64,000 nt of DNA from Bin87 sp963666865 (lineage in GTDB: Bacteria; Chloroflexota; Dehalococcoidia; Lucifugimonadales; UBA3495). The stretch is taken from positions 1,116,001 to 1,180,000 of the forward strand of contig OY763072.1 in NCBI GenBank assembly GCA_963666865.1, written 5' to 3'. Below the pieces are notes generated by a model. That model did no database searches, was not told the DNA's origin, and saw only the letters and a list, made by a program, of their open reading frames with translations. Shown here in pieces: positions 1-8,191 of the stretch (position 1 is its first letter; every line of letters begins with the position of its first letter). Both the position numbers and the translations under genes were made by a program.

Positions 1-109
1 GGGCGCGAAAGTAGCGCAGCAGCTCCGCCTCAATCTCAATCTCGGGCAGCCCCGGCTCCCGGGGAACGTGGATGTGCATATCTATGGCTTGCATCAGAAG
101 GTTCTCCAT
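1..109 (-). CDS. Amidohydrolase N-terminus (partial, runs off the left edge)
   Basis: The minus strand reads in frame from an ATG at 107-109 (a second ATG lies at 92-94) to the window edge, giving about 36 residues. They include M-H-I-H-V-P, resembling the first metal-binding strand (xHxH) of amidohydrolase-2 family enzymes. Only the first metal motif is visible, so substrate and family are inferred. It diverges from the coiled-coil membrane gene that starts at 205, so the 95-bp gap probably holds both promoters. Confidence 0.5.
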   Translation of the reverse strand, partial: MENLLMQAIDMHIHVPREPGLPEIEIEAELLRYFRA

Positions 110-204
110 CAGGGCAGCAATTGCCCGGCAAGTGTGGTGATGATAGGATACCTACGAATCGGCTGTGCCGATAAACGCCGCAGGTTTGTGGCGAGGAATA
201 AACA

Positions 205-780
205 ATGGAAACCGCAAACGTGGTGACGTACTCGGACCTGTGGCAAGTCCTCGGTATCCTGGCTGGTATATGGTTCGCCTATTTTTCTTTGGTCATCTCG
301 CTGCTCGTCGGCTGGTACATACGCGACACCAACCGCCGGGATCAGGATAACGACCGCCGCTTCCGAGAGATAGAAAGCAATACCGACCGTCGGTTCACGG
401 AATTGGAAGCGGCCAACGACCGTCGGTTCACGGAATTGGAAGCGGCCAACGACCGTCGGTTCACGGAATTGGAAGCGGACATTGACCGTCGGTTCACGGA
501 ATTGGAAGCGGCCAACGACCGTCGGTTCACGGAATTGGAAGCGGCCAACGACCGTCGGTTCACGGAATTGGAAGCGGATATTGAGCGCCGCTTCCGAGAA
601 ATGGAAGAGGCCAACGAGCGCCGCTTCCGAGAAATGGAAGAGGCTAACGAGCGCCGTCACCAAGAGTTGTTGAAAGCCATTGGCGCGCTTTACCGGCACG
701 TTCATGATGACGGCAGCGCCGCAATCGTCCCACTGCCCGAAATCGACCCGGCCGTCGCGCCCACGCCTGCCGATAACTAG
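205..780 (+). CDS. Membrane-anchored coiled-coil protein with ten 11-residue repeats
   Basis: A 191-residue protein. Residues about 14-38 form one hydrophobic membrane helix. Residues 50-159 are ten tandem 11-mers of the type D-R-R-F-T-E-L-E-A-A-N, drifting to E-R-R-F-R-E-M-E-E-A-N near the end. This hendecad pattern suits a long right-handed coiled coil or amphipathic stalk. A Pro/Ala-rich tail follows. Function is unknown. The unrelated small gene at 51410-51691 has the same design (11-mer repeats plus one membrane helix, but in reverse order), so this is a recurring architecture here. Its stop is followed by a GC-rich hairpin. Confidence 0.75.
   Translation: METANVVTYSDLWQVLGILAGIWFAYFSLVISLLVGWYIRDTNRRDQDNDRRFREIESNTDRRFTELEAANDRRFTELEAANDRRFTELEADIDRRFTELEAANDRRFTELEAANDRRFTELEADIERRFREMEEANERRFREMEEANERRHQELLKAIGALYRHVHDDGSAAIVPLPEIDPAVAPTPADN
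352..681 (+). repeat. Tandem 33-bp coding repeats
   Basis: Ten in-frame 33-bp units encode the 11-residue repeats. The central units are nearly identical at DNA level, which indicates recent unequal crossing-over or slippage. There are no spacers, so this is not a CRISPR array. Confidence 0.9.
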
Positions 781-785
781 CGAAA

Positions 786-809
786 CGCCCGGGAAACTTT
801 CCCCGGGCG
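786..809 (+). terminator. GC-rich hairpin between convergent genes
   Basis: An 8-bp perfect stem (CGCCCGGG/CCCGGGCG) with an 8-nt loop lies just after the stop of the coiled-coil gene and before the end of the convergent CapA gene. No T-run follows, so termination is inferred from position and stem only. Confidence 0.45.
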
Positions 810-831
810 CTTGCGTTGCAAATCTGTCGAA

Positions 832-2202
832 CTAGACCCTTATCACGCCGACTACATCCCCATCCATTTCCTCGATGGAGATCTCAGTGCCGAAGGGACG
901 GGAAACGTCCTGCAGCCATTGCAGGGTCTCGCGGGCCATGGGTTCGTCAGCCAGTACCGGTCGGCCTCGCTGGGGAATGGGACGCCCAAAGCCCATGTCT
1001 ATGGGGTACAGGATGACCTCTTTCAGGTCGCCGCCGGCATAGTTGCACACCGCCACCACGCTCTGCCAGAACACCGGGTCGGCGGCAAAGGCGCGGGTGC
1101 CGCTGCCGGAGCGGGTGTCCAGGTAATCCCCGGGCGTGCTGTTGAAGTCCAGGCCGAACCGACGATAGGACTCGTGGGGCAGCCACAGGACGCTTTCATT
1201 CTGGAAGATGAAGTTGCCCAGACTGTAGAAGATAGGCCGGTTCTTGTAGATCTCGATCCCCCGCAGGAAGTGGGGGCCGTGGCCCACGAAGGCGGCGCAG
1301 CCCTGGTCGATGGTCCAGCGGGCAAAGTCCACCAGGAAGTGCGGCGGCGAAATGCGGGAATGACCGTGGAAATCCCCCTCCGGCCCGCTCTCGTGGCAGT
1401 GGACGCCATAGACCTGCCAGTCCGACTGCGTCTGCGCTCCCCGTATCCAGTTGCCGATGCCCAGTCGGTCATCCTCGTTCAGCGCGGTGCGGACGGCGAA
1501 CGTCTCGTCCAGGATGAACTTGTGTTCCAGGAACTCCAGCTCGGCGCCGTCGTCCGGCGTATCCTGGTTGCCCCGGAAGCCGAAATGACGGAGAAAGGCG
1601 TGCTCCTCCTCGTATCCCAACTCCAGGTTGGCCTTGTGCAGGGCATCGAACACGTCCTGCTGCACGTGGTGGGTGATGTCGTGGCGCAGGGCGTTGACGC
1701 CGGGGCGGCCGGCGAAGTCGGGGCGGCCGGCGCCGGCCCGGGAAGTCTCGCTGAAGGTGCTGGTGGCGCTCATCACGGCCACCCGGCCCCGCGCGGAGTC
1801 CACGTAGGCCGGCGAACGGGCCTCGTCAAGGTTGCGGCCGCCGCCGGCGTGAGGCAGGTCAACCTCCCGGCAGTGCTCCAGGGTGGTCAGGAAACCGCCC
1901 TCGGAAAAGTCGAAGGAGTGATTATTGGCGGTGGTTACGGCGTTGATGCCCATCCACTTCAGCTCATCCAGGTTCTTGGGGTCCGACCGGGTGTAGGTGG
2001 CGCTGCTCCACTGCCAACTGCTCTCGTAGTCGTGGAACAGCATCTCCAAGTTGACCAGGGACACGTCGGCGGCCCGCAGAATGTCCACCAGCTTGAGGAA
2101 TCGCGGCTCCTGGAAAGCCTGCATCCGGCGGGTAATCATGGCGTCGCCGCCCACGGCGATGGAAATATCGCGGCGCTCGGCATCGTAAATCGTAGTGGTC
2201 AT
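832..2202 (-). CDS. CapA-family metallophosphatase-like protein (PGA_cap domain)
   Basis: 456 residues. The N-terminus has G-G-D-A (about 18-21), then T-A-N-N-H-S-F-D (about 91-98), and later G-H-G-P-H followed by I-F-Y-S-L-G-N-F. These are the signature motifs of the CapA/PgsA-like calcineurin-fold domain, associated with poly-gamma-glutamate capsule synthesis or related hydrolysis. An ATG at 2202 was chosen because AAGGAGG lies 6 nt upstream; longer in-frame extension lacks a ribosome site. No signal peptide is evident and no other capsule genes are adjacent, so a role in polyglutamate export is not supported; substrate unknown. Confidence 0.8.
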   Translation of the reverse strand: MTTTIYDAERRDISIAVGGDAMITRRMQAFQEPRFLKLVDILRAADVSLVNLEMLFHDYESSWQWSSATYTRSDPKNLDELKWMGINAVTTANNHSFDFSEGGFLTTLEHCREVDLPHAGGGRNLDEARSPAYVDSARGRVAVMSATSTFSETSRAGAGRPDFAGRPGVNALRHDITHHVQQDVFDALHKANLELGYEEEHAFLRHFGFRGNQDTPDDGAELEFLEHKFILDETFAVRTALNEDDRLGIGNWIRGAQTQSDWQVYGVHCHESGPEGDFHGHSRISPPHFLVDFARWTIDQGCAAFVGHGPHFLRGIEIYKNRPIFYSLGNFIFQNESVLWLPHESYRRFGLDFNSTPGDYLDTRSGSGTRAFAADPVFWQSVVAVCNYAGGDLKEVILYPIDMGFGRPIPQRGRPVLADEPMARETLQWLQDVSRPFGTEISIEEMDGDVVGVIRV

Positions 2203-2287
2203 GTTGCCTCCTTGCTGCATCGGGACAAGGGTGGGTACAGGTCGGGGCATTTTAGCAGATGCTGTACGGCGGTCATAACACGGACTG

Positions 2288-2585
2288 CTACGGCTGCCGG
2301 CCCATGTAGGCAATCAGTCTATCCTGCGGGCTGGAGTTATCAGGCACGGTAATCTCTGGGCCGATGAAACCGGCCTGCCGGCCCATATCGGCAAAGCCGG
2401 AGGACAGCATCCCGGAGGCAAATTCCACCAGGCCGGCATCCAGGGCGGTATCCTGGCCCGTCGCTTTCGCCAGGTCCCAGCCGTGGATGAACTGGTCCAT
2501 GGTCGTGCCAACGAAGATCTGATTAACGGGCATCTCGCCAAAGTAGGGAGTGCTGACGATCCCGTCCAGCGCGCCCGGTTCGCTG
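2288..2585 (-). pseudogene. C-terminal half of a TIGR03086/DinB-like metalloenzyme split by a transposon
   Basis: This is the 3' part of a gene whose 5' part lies at 8394-8706. Deleting 2586-8393 and one copy of the 8-bp duplication joins the halves in frame, reading ...L-Q-S-A-S-E then P-G-A-L-D-G-I-V-S-T. The rejoined product would be about 200 residues, normal for the family. The fragment holds a conserved H in D-Q-F-I-H-G-W-D, a probable metal ligand of the DinB-type four-helix fold (thiol-dependent isomerase/transferase-like). The separated half may still be translated from an internal ATG at 2533 but cannot make a complete enzyme. Confidence 0.85.
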
Positions 2586-2629
2586 GGGATGGGCTGCTAC
2601 CGCTAGACAACGCGAAAAGGTCACGAAAC
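2586..2629 (+). repeat. Left terminal inverted repeat
   Basis: Forty-four bases match the reverse complement of 8350-8393 with mismatches at positions 3 and 36. The 8 bases outside (2578-2585) equal those outside the right end. Confidence 0.92.
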
Positions 2630-2686
2630 CAGTCAATTTCGGTGCCAGCATATCAGCCGCGAAACGAACTAAACTGACCCGCTCGC

Positions 2687-2968
2687 TCAATTTGCCTCGG
2701 GGAAGAATTTCATGGTGAACCGACCGCGCTCTGGCCGCCCCTTCCCGCGTTTTTTCAACGGGAACGTGCCCATATTCACGGCTTTCTTTGCCCGCTGTCG
2801 GTCGCGCTCTTGAGCGTCGAGTTCTTCCTGATCCAACTTTTGTTGACGACGATATTCGTCGATCGCGTCATTGAGTGCCGACTGATTTTCAAAACTAAAG
2901 CTGGGATTGTGCTCATATTCCGGTATATGATACAATATATCATGCAACTCTGACTGGTTGGGATCCAT
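2687..2968 (-). CDS. Small hypothetical passenger protein
   Basis: 93 residues, with an acidic N-terminal half and a very basic middle (K/R-rich, around residues 55-85) ending F-F-P-E-A-N. The start ATG has AGGAGG 4 nt upstream. No family recognised. The charge pattern and length would suit an antitoxin or small nucleic-acid-binding protein, but no partner gene is adjacent. It is the cargo gene closest to the left end of the transposon. Confidence 0.55.
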   Translation of the reverse strand: MDPNQSELHDILYHIPEYEHNPSFSFENQSALNDAIDEYRRQQKLDQEELDAQERDRQRAKKAVNMGTFPLKKRGKGRPERGRFTMKFFPEAN

Positions 2969-3361
2969 ACAGCCTCCTTCTGGGTTGCAACTGAGCTGGG
3001 CGAATGGTGCTCGCCCGGCTCAACCTCTATACGTGTGCATTAATTATACTATAAACATGGGCGTATGTCAATCATCAATGCAGACATAATTCGGCGGGCC
3101 TAAACCTCACTGGTTAGGCCCGCCGTTTTACCTGGCTGGCCTGAGCGATCCGTTCCCTCGACCAGGCCAACCCTTGCCCCTACGTTGTCCCGCACCAAGG
3201 GTAGGGAGCTGTGTGTCTTACATCCGCTGCCGATGGGATGGGTTGCTACCGCGCCTGCCACGTTGCTAATTGCGCGCGGTAAACAAATACAAAACACGAC
3301 CAGGATTATTGCCCGGCGCAATCTCCTGGGAAAGTAACTCCCGGTCTATGGGGGGTTCCGG
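2969..3361. other. Intergenic cargo DNA with a strong hairpin
   Basis: No convincing gene is visible. A 12-bp perfect stem at 3092-3103/3114-3125 (GGCGGGCCTAA arms, 10-nt loop) is followed on the plus strand by GTTTT, like an intrinsic terminator. The only gene it could serve is the minus-strand gene ending at 3362, so its orientation does not fit well. The 73-codon minus ORF at 3100-3321 overlaps the hairpin, lacks a ribosome site and looks spurious. Confidence 0.5.
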
Positions 3362-4717
3362 CTAACGGCTCCGGTAGAAAACTACGGCGTGGCAAGTCGT
3401 GAGACCTGCGGTGCTGCCGTTGTGGTAGTAGGAGGCGTCCCATGATCGGGTTTCGCCCGCCGCCATGTCCCCTATATTGTCGCGACCGACGTTGAGGAGG
3501 ACCCGCGCCGGGGGATTGTCGGTGTCTGGCAAATAGGATCGATTGAGTGATGCATAGACGACCACATCATTGACTTGCTCGTTGGCGCGTACGGTGCCAC
3601 GAATGATGATTTCTTGCGCAAGATTGATCCTTTGACCATCCCTACATTCAGTCAAGTTAAAGTCCAGAGCCTTTCTGTTGGTGGGGCGCGGCGTCGCGGT
3701 AGGACGTGGTGTGTTGGTGGGGCGAGGCGTATTGGTAGGACGGAGTGTCGCGGCAGGCATTGGCGTCGCGGTGGGGCGAGGTGTAGCAGTTGGGGTTAGT
3801 GTCCCTTGTGCCGCAAGATCGATCCGGTAAAGTCCTATTTCACTATCCGCGACACCGCTAATTCCTGTCCTGGAGTTATTGGCCCCCAAGCCGACCGCAT
3901 AGATTGCAGTTTGGGCGTCAGCTGGAATGTCCCAGGTTTCACAGCCCGAACCGCCTGCGCTGGGGCTAACGACCCGGTGCGTCGAATCCCGGGCAAATCC
4001 CACACCGGCGTCGGTGTCCATGATTGTCTCCCAGCCGGGAGCAACCGCGACCGAATTGGCAAAATTGTGGCTGTACGTGCCGCAAACTTTCACGAACCGA
4101 CGACCAGCCCGTGGAGAAAACAACTGTAATGCGTTGTCCGCGTAACTGAGGGTTATGCCTCTTGGCGTCGACGAACCCGTCAGAGTAAATAACTGATTTC
4201 CCTCGGTGGAGCGAACTTGCTCGCCGACCGACAAGTAGCCGCTTGGCGGGATTGGTAATCCAGTTACTGGGCAAAAACCCTCGCCATGCTGACCCGACGT
4301 AGTTACTAAACCAGACCACGACGACCAACTGGTCACCTCACCGCCATCTCGCTGTCTGCGAGCGCCAACGATGGTCCAATATTCCTCGCCGGTTTTCAGA
4401 CCGCTGACTGCGTAGTTGGTGCGAGATGATGGAATCGTGGCGTAGTGAAACTCGCTGAGCCAATCGCCAGTGCTGCCCACCCGGTCATAGTCGATTTTGT
4501 TGAGCCAGCCGACCGTGTAAAACTGGGCACCAGGCACTGATTTCCAACTTACTCGGATTTCACCGGGATTGACGGTTGCCGTGGCAGTTGGAGCATCGGG
4601 CTTGGGCAAAATAGCCGGGACAGCAGCGATAAATACCAGCAGCAGCAAAATGGCGAGCAGCGGGATACCGAGAAGATATGCCCTGACCCGAATATGGTTT
4701 CGGCGGATGAATGACAT
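3362..4717 (-). CDS. Membrane-anchored or secreted fibronectin type III protein
   Basis: 451 residues. Residues about 13-37 are one hydrophobic helix (signal anchor). Residues about 42-140 look like an FN3 domain (I-R-V-S-W-K-S-V-P-G-A, later G-L-K-T-G-E-E-Y). A cysteine-bearing middle domain follows, then a Thr/Pro linker of T-P-R-P-T-A-T-P repeats (about 308-347) and a C-terminal domain of about 100 residues with two cysteines. The start has AGGGGAGG upstream. Such linkers are typical of extracellular proteins. Function unknown; as transposon cargo it may be a surface adhesin or binding protein. Confidence 0.75.
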   Translation of the reverse strand: MSFIRRNHIRVRAYLLGIPLLAILLLLVFIAAVPAILPKPDAPTATATVNPGEIRVSWKSVPGAQFYTVGWLNKIDYDRVGSTGDWLSEFHYATIPSSRTNYAVSGLKTGEEYWTIVGARRQRDGGEVTSWSSWSGLVTTSGQHGEGFCPVTGLPIPPSGYLSVGEQVRSTEGNQLFTLTGSSTPRGITLSYADNALQLFSPRAGRRFVKVCGTYSHNFANSVAVAPGWETIMDTDAGVGFARDSTHRVVSPSAGGSGCETWDIPADAQTAIYAVGLGANNSRTGISGVADSEIGLYRIDLAAQGTLTPTATPRPTATPMPAATLRPTNTPRPTNTPRPTATPRPTNRKALDFNLTECRDGQRINLAQEIIIRGTVRANEQVNDVVVYASLNRSYLPDTDNPPARVLLNVGRDNIGDMAAGETRSWDASYYHNGSTAGLTTCHAVVFYRSR

Positions 4718-4948
4718 TGGGAACCTCCCCTGCGGCCATAGGATGGCGTCATGCTACTGCCGCCGGGTTCCCGAAATGAGGTTCGCAAGGGAGGCATAGA
4801 GCCATCCCAAGCGGATACCTCAAAATAGCGGGCAGGGCGTGATTGCCCCAAACCCACGGCAGTAGCAAATGTAGGGTAGCGTCCGAGGCCGGGGGCGTCA
4901 ACGTTTGGGGTTGGGTTGTCCGTTAAACCCCGAGCGCACATGAGAAAA

Positions 4949-4968
4949 GCCCGGTCGTTTGACCGGGC
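4949..4968 (-). terminator. Intrinsic terminator on the minus strand
   Basis: A perfect 8-bp stem GCCCGGTC/GACCGGGC with a 4-nt loop is followed on the minus strand by TTTTCT. It lies downstream of the transposase gene, which ends at 5255, and probably ends that transcript. Confidence 0.6.
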
Positions 4969-4998
4969 CTCGAGTTTCATGCTATGGTAACGGCGTGT

Positions 4999-5075
4999 GC
5001 CACGGTAGCTCAGTTTGGTAGAGCAGGTGCGTGGAACCCATCGTGTCGCCGGTTCAAATCCGGCCCGTGGCACCA
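4999..5075 (+). tRNA. Unusual tRNA-like gene, anticodon position GGA, encoded CCA, no long variable arm
   Basis: A full cloverleaf can be drawn: acceptor GCCACGG/CCGTGGC (7 bp), T8-A9, D stem GCTC/GAGC, T-arm GCCGG-TTCAAAT-CCGGC, discriminator A and genomic CCA. The anticodon loop GTGGAAC puts GGA (serine) at 34-36. The anticodon stem GGTGC/CCATC has one G-T pair and one C-C mismatch at its base by the loop. The variable loop is only 5 nt, whereas genuine tRNA-Ser has a long arm. An 8-bp inverted repeat (GGTAACGG at 4986-4993, CCGTTACC at 5076-5083) flanks the gene. It may be decayed, a regulatory mimic, or a tRNA charged by another synthetase. Confidence 0.7.
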
Positions 5076-5254
5076 CCGTTACCGTGCCCGCAGTCTATAC
5101 CATGCGTAGGCGTGGTGTCAACAATCGGAACCGGCAGTCAGTTTCGATTTACGCTGCTGAAGCCAGCGGGTAGGCCACTTTAAGAGAGCAAGCGTCGTAG
5201 CGTGGTGGTCCTCCGAAGATGACGAGGATAGCGATGCCGTCGTGATAGGGCTGA

Positions 5255-6298
5255 TCACGCTGCGCGGGCTAACCAGTCCGGCAGGTTGTAGATATCGATA
5301 TCGAAGTCGAAGTCCATTCGACCTGTCAATTCCTTCCACAGGAGACCCTTGCCCTCCATGCTGGCGACAGTCTCACCGATTGTGTCGAAATCGTTACCCG
5401 GGCCGGAATTGAGCCGGAAGGCGCATTCATCCGCGTACCGATGTAAATGCGTGTGGCTCATGTAGTGATGCGTCCCCATATAGGCGCGCTTGAAATTCGC
5501 CCAGAAACTCTCGATACCGTTGGTGTGCACGTCGCCCCGAACGTATTCCTTCGTGGAATGATTGACCCATGCGTGGTCGTAACCATCGATATCCCGATAA
5601 CCGGCGTGACCATCGGTATAGAGCAAACTACCGGGCTCAACGGTCATCATTATTTCCCAGTGGAGGGTTTCGGTATCAACCTTGTCAATAGGGTACGCCA
5701 CTACGGTTCCGGTCTCCCGTTCACGGAAACCAAGCAGAGGCTGTTTGCGCGCTGGGCCATTCATCCGCTTATCAAAGTGCTTGTTGGGTTCTTTCCCGCC
5801 GATTAGGGTTTCGTCGATCTCGACTGCACCGGCCAGCAACGGCCCGCGAAATTCCATCGCCTTGCGAATGCGGTGCCCCAGGAACCAGGCGGCTTTTTTG
5901 CCGATGCCAAGCTCCTTCTGCAACTGCCTGGCGGAAATACCCTTGCGGTGCGTGTGGAACAGATAGAGAGCGTACAACCACTTCCTGAGCGGGATGCGAC
6001 TGTGCGCCATGACCGTCCCGGTCCTTACCGAGAAGTACCGGCGGCAGTCCGGGCAGTGAAACGGCATGGGCTTCTCGTCCGGAACGTACCTAATGTCACA
6101 AGTGCCGCAGCGCGGGCATTTGGGACTGCCGCCCCACCGCTTCTCTTCAAGAAACGCTGTGGCGGATGCCTCGTCACGGATTTTTTCGAGGAACTCGAAG
6201 ACGCTAATGGTACTTGGATTTTTCTTGGGTGGCTCCGGCGGCCGCTCGCCGTCGTAATAGACATCGCCATCGGACCCAATAGTGATGTGCTTGTACAT
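5255..6298 (-). CDS. IS1595-family transposase (ISXO2-like)
   Basis: 347 residues. An N-terminal zinc ribbon has C61, C64, C82 and C85. The catalytic RNase H-like domain shows I-D-E-T-L-I-G-G (D162), Y-T-D-G-H-A-G-Y (D229), and N-G-I-E-S-F-W (N260 to W266) with K270, matching the DDE/DDN-K pattern of the ISXO2-like superfamily. The start has AGGAGG 7 nt upstream. All motifs are intact, so the enzyme may be active and would act on the 44-bp ends. It sits mid-element rather than filling it, as in passenger-bearing members of the family. Confidence 0.93.
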   Translation of the reverse strand: MYKHITIGSDGDVYYDGERPPEPPKKNPSTISVFEFLEKIRDEASATAFLEEKRWGGSPKCPRCGTCDIRYVPDEKPMPFHCPDCRRYFSVRTGTVMAHSRIPLRKWLYALYLFHTHRKGISARQLQKELGIGKKAAWFLGHRIRKAMEFRGPLLAGAVEIDETLIGGKEPNKHFDKRMNGPARKQPLLGFRERETGTVVAYPIDKVDTETLHWEIMMTVEPGSLLYTDGHAGYRDIDGYDHAWVNHSTKEYVRGDVHTNGIESFWANFKRAYMGTHHYMSHTHLHRYADECAFRLNSGPGNDFDTIGETVASMEGKGLLWKELTGRMDFDFDIDIYNLPDWLARAA

Positions 6299-6530
6299 GG
6301 TAATCCTCCTTTTGTGTTAATCCCAAAACAACATACCGACATATTTGCTGTCAATATATTTGCTGCGCCAAACTGGTCTATCTCATTCATTGACAAAATA
6401 TGTTTGACAGGTTTTTACTGTGAATTTTAATTTACAATAACAGGCCCTATGAAACAGCAAACGAGGGGAACTAGAAAACGAAATAGGGCACCAAATTGGT
6501 GCCCCAATTAGCAATTGAGCGGATAAGACC
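6299..6530. promoter_or_regulatory. AT-rich divergent promoter region of the transposon
   Basis: This gap between the transposase start and the rightward cargo is AT-rich. A minus-strand TTGACA (complement of 6349-6354) lies about 50 bp before the transposase start. Two plus-strand TTGACA hexamers (6390-6395 and 6404-6409) precede AT-rich -10-like sequence near 6425-6438. These are consensus-like boxes only. Confidence 0.35.
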
Positions 6531-6824
6531 ATGCCCAGGCGAAGACTAACCAACCCCGGACCGTTTCTCATTTTCTGCGCTTTGCTTGTTTGTGCCGCTT
6601 GTAGTTTTTTCGCAGTGGACGCACTATCTAAACCGCACGACCTAGATTATTTGAAAGAAATGTTAACAATAACTTGTGGTTTTATTGCTTTCCTTTTCAG
6701 CGGTTTGTGCTGGTGTGCATGGTACATTTGGACGGGGCGGGCTAGAAGAGGTGAGGCGCGATGGTGCGGAGGACATGCCGATAGGCCAGTGCGCCCAATG
6801 AGACCAAGACCACCCCAACGATAA
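6531..6824 (+). CDS. Small hypothetical membrane protein (transposon cargo)
   Basis: 97 residues with two hydrophobic segments (about 11-30 and 45-68) and a basic, proline-rich tail. The upstream ribosome site is weak (GCGGA). The minus strand beneath its 3' end also encodes a hydrophobic stretch without a normal start, so the coding strand is uncertain. No family recognised. Confidence 0.4.
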   Translation: MPRRRLTNPGPFLIFCALLVCAACSFFAVDALSKPHDLDYLKEMLTITCGFIAFLFSGLCWCAWYIWTGRARRGEARWCGGHADRPVRPMRPRPPQR

Positions 6825-7005
6825 TCCCCACGAGTAGTGCTCCCCACCAATAACATGCAATGTTGTGAGAAGTTGCTGATGCTGATGGATTGTCAAGCTC
6901 TATGGTGCTACGCGATTTCTATTAGAGAGACCATGCCGTTTCTTTACGAAGAATGGTTCTTCCCTGCGTTTTATGCTTGTTTCTTCCTGGGGTTGCTGCT
7001 GGTTA

Positions 7006-7221
7006 CTAAGTTCTGGTTGATCCCGCAAATCCGATTATACCGAACCCTACGAGAACAAGACAAGTTGATACAACGGACGTTATCAGGATATCTGTCTCTT
7101 GGGAAGTGTAGTGCTGGTCTCGACTGCCACCAAACACCAGATACCAACAGCGAAACCATCCCAGACAGCCAAGTACCACCAGAAAAATGCCGAAGGCGAG
7201 AATGAGATATAACTCGATCAT
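7006..7221 (-). CDS. Small two-helix membrane protein (transposon cargo)
   Basis: From the ATG at 7221 this gives 71 residues with two clear membrane helices (about 2-25 and 43-66) joined by a polar loop. An overlapping plus-strand frame from 6933 also has one hydrophobic helix, so the strand is uncertain; the minus product has the cleaner two-helix pattern. No family recognised. Confidence 0.4.
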   Translation of the reverse strand: MIELYLILAFGIFLVVLGCLGWFRCWYLVFGGSRDQHYTSQETDILITSVVSTCLVLVGFGIIGFAGSTRT

Positions 7222-7351
7222 ACCATTACTGTACCGCAAATACCCCGAAATGTCCACCAGTTGCCCCGTTTAGCGCGCCCGCGCTACGCTGAAAGAGCGT
7301 GCGCATGGTAGATTGGCTGCGCTCGCGCAAATCAACAGCCGAGGTATTTTG

Positions 7352-7978
7352 ATGGTGATCGTGGGCAACAACCCCCTATACGGACGTTTCGACGAGATGC
7401 TGGACAACGTGCTTTACCCCCGAGCCGGTCAACCGGGGGTGCTTTATTGTGCTGACTTGTATTGCGGGGATGGAGCGACCAATCGCGCTGCTTCCGCTAC
7501 TGGGGTTGAAACCGTGTACGCTTACACGCTGGATGAGGCGGAAGTCGAGCCCTATCTGGACCAGTTCAACAATGAGCCTTTCACCGGTACGACTGGCGAC
7601 AGCGTCCGACTTGCGCCGGAGTTCGACCTGCTTTTCGTGCGCATAGATGAGAACGCGCTCACGCCACCGCCGCAATCCAAACGCGGGCGGCAGAGGTACG
7701 ATGCACCAGTGGAGCACGCTTTGCGGTTCATGCGCGTGCGTCAACCGCTTGGCATCCTGTTCTGGGGACGCGATCTCCCCGACAGCCTCATTGATGATGT
7801 GGTTGCCGAGATTTCCGAAGACGCCGAAAGGCTGGGCTATTGTCCCCAAATACGACTGAACGGCAACGCGGCATTTATCGCCGCCGTCCGCGCCGGTAAT
7901 TCATTCTCGTGGCCCGACATGCCGTCTTTAGAGAACGTGATCGCGGCCATGAAATTTGCGATACTGCGGATGGTTTAG
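7352..7978 (+). CDS. Degenerate C5-cytosine methyltransferase-like protein
   Basis: About 208 residues from the ATG at 7352 (GAGG upstream). The segment A-D-L-Y-C-G-D-G-A-T followed by V-Y-A-Y-T-L-D-E-A matches the AdoMet-binding motifs I-II of Dcm-type enzymes. The later L-G-Y-C-P-Q region resembles the segment before motif VIII. At motif IV the F-D-L-L-F-V-R-I-D stretch lacks the catalytic Pro-Cys, and no E-N-V motif VI is seen. The protein is also about half normal length. It is therefore unlikely to methylate DNA and could be a binding or decoy relic. Family assignment is tentative. Confidence 0.5.
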   Translation: MVIVGNNPLYGRFDEMLDNVLYPRAGQPGVLYCADLYCGDGATNRAASATGVETVYAYTLDEAEVEPYLDQFNNEPFTGTTGDSVRLAPEFDLLFVRIDENALTPPPQSKRGRQRYDAPVEHALRFMRVRQPLGILFWGRDLPDSLIDDVVAEISEDAERLGYCPQIRLNGNAAFIAAVRAGNSFSWPDMPSLENVIAAMKFAILRMV

Positions 7979-7999
7979 GCTATCTCCGAGGAGTTGATT

Positions 8000-8191
8000 A
8001 TGATGGTTGCGTGGCTGATGAATGCCCCTTGGTGGGGTCTGATCCTGCAGTCGATATCGTTAGCCATCATTGGCTATATTGTGGTTCACTGCGCCGCTGG
8101 CATCGTCAATTGGTGCAAGCGTAGGCGAGCAGGAAAAAGACCCCGATCAGGATTATCAGCACCCCGAACCGAAGAAACCGTCGGGTCGTGA
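8000..8191 (+). CDS. Small hypothetical single-helix membrane protein
   Basis: 63 residues from the ATG at 8000, with GAGGAG 6 nt upstream and 21 nt after the methyltransferase-like gene. A hydrophobic segment (about 4-35) is followed by a basic tail. It overlaps an antisense membrane ORF (8106-8240), and only one is likely real. Confidence 0.4.
   Translation: MMVAWLMNAPWWGLILQSISLAIIGYIVVHCAAGIVNWCKRRRAGKRPRSGLSAPRTEETVGS

Noticed and set aside
352..681. CRISPR-like 33-bp tandem repeats
   Set aside because: Units are adjacent without spacers and stay in one reading frame encoding 11-residue coiled-coil repeats.
3100..3321. 73-codon minus ORF in the transposon
   Set aside because: It overlaps a strong hairpin, has no ribosome site and no recognisable domain.
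4999..5075. The transposon tRNA as selC for the selenoprotein
   Set aside because: The anticodon position is GGA, not UCA, and it lacks the long acceptor and variable arm of tRNA-Sec.
4549..5076. Minus-strand ORF beginning M-V-P-R-A-G-F-E-P-A
   Set aside because: This is the typical spurious peptide read from the complement of a tRNA gene, which lies at 4999-5075; downstream it overlaps the FN3 gene in another frame.
6746..6885. Minus-strand hydrophobic frame (G-A-L-L-V-G-I-I-V-G-V-V) under the small plus-strand gene
   Set aside because: It lacks an ATG, GTG or TTG start before the membrane segment and an upstream TAG closes the frame.
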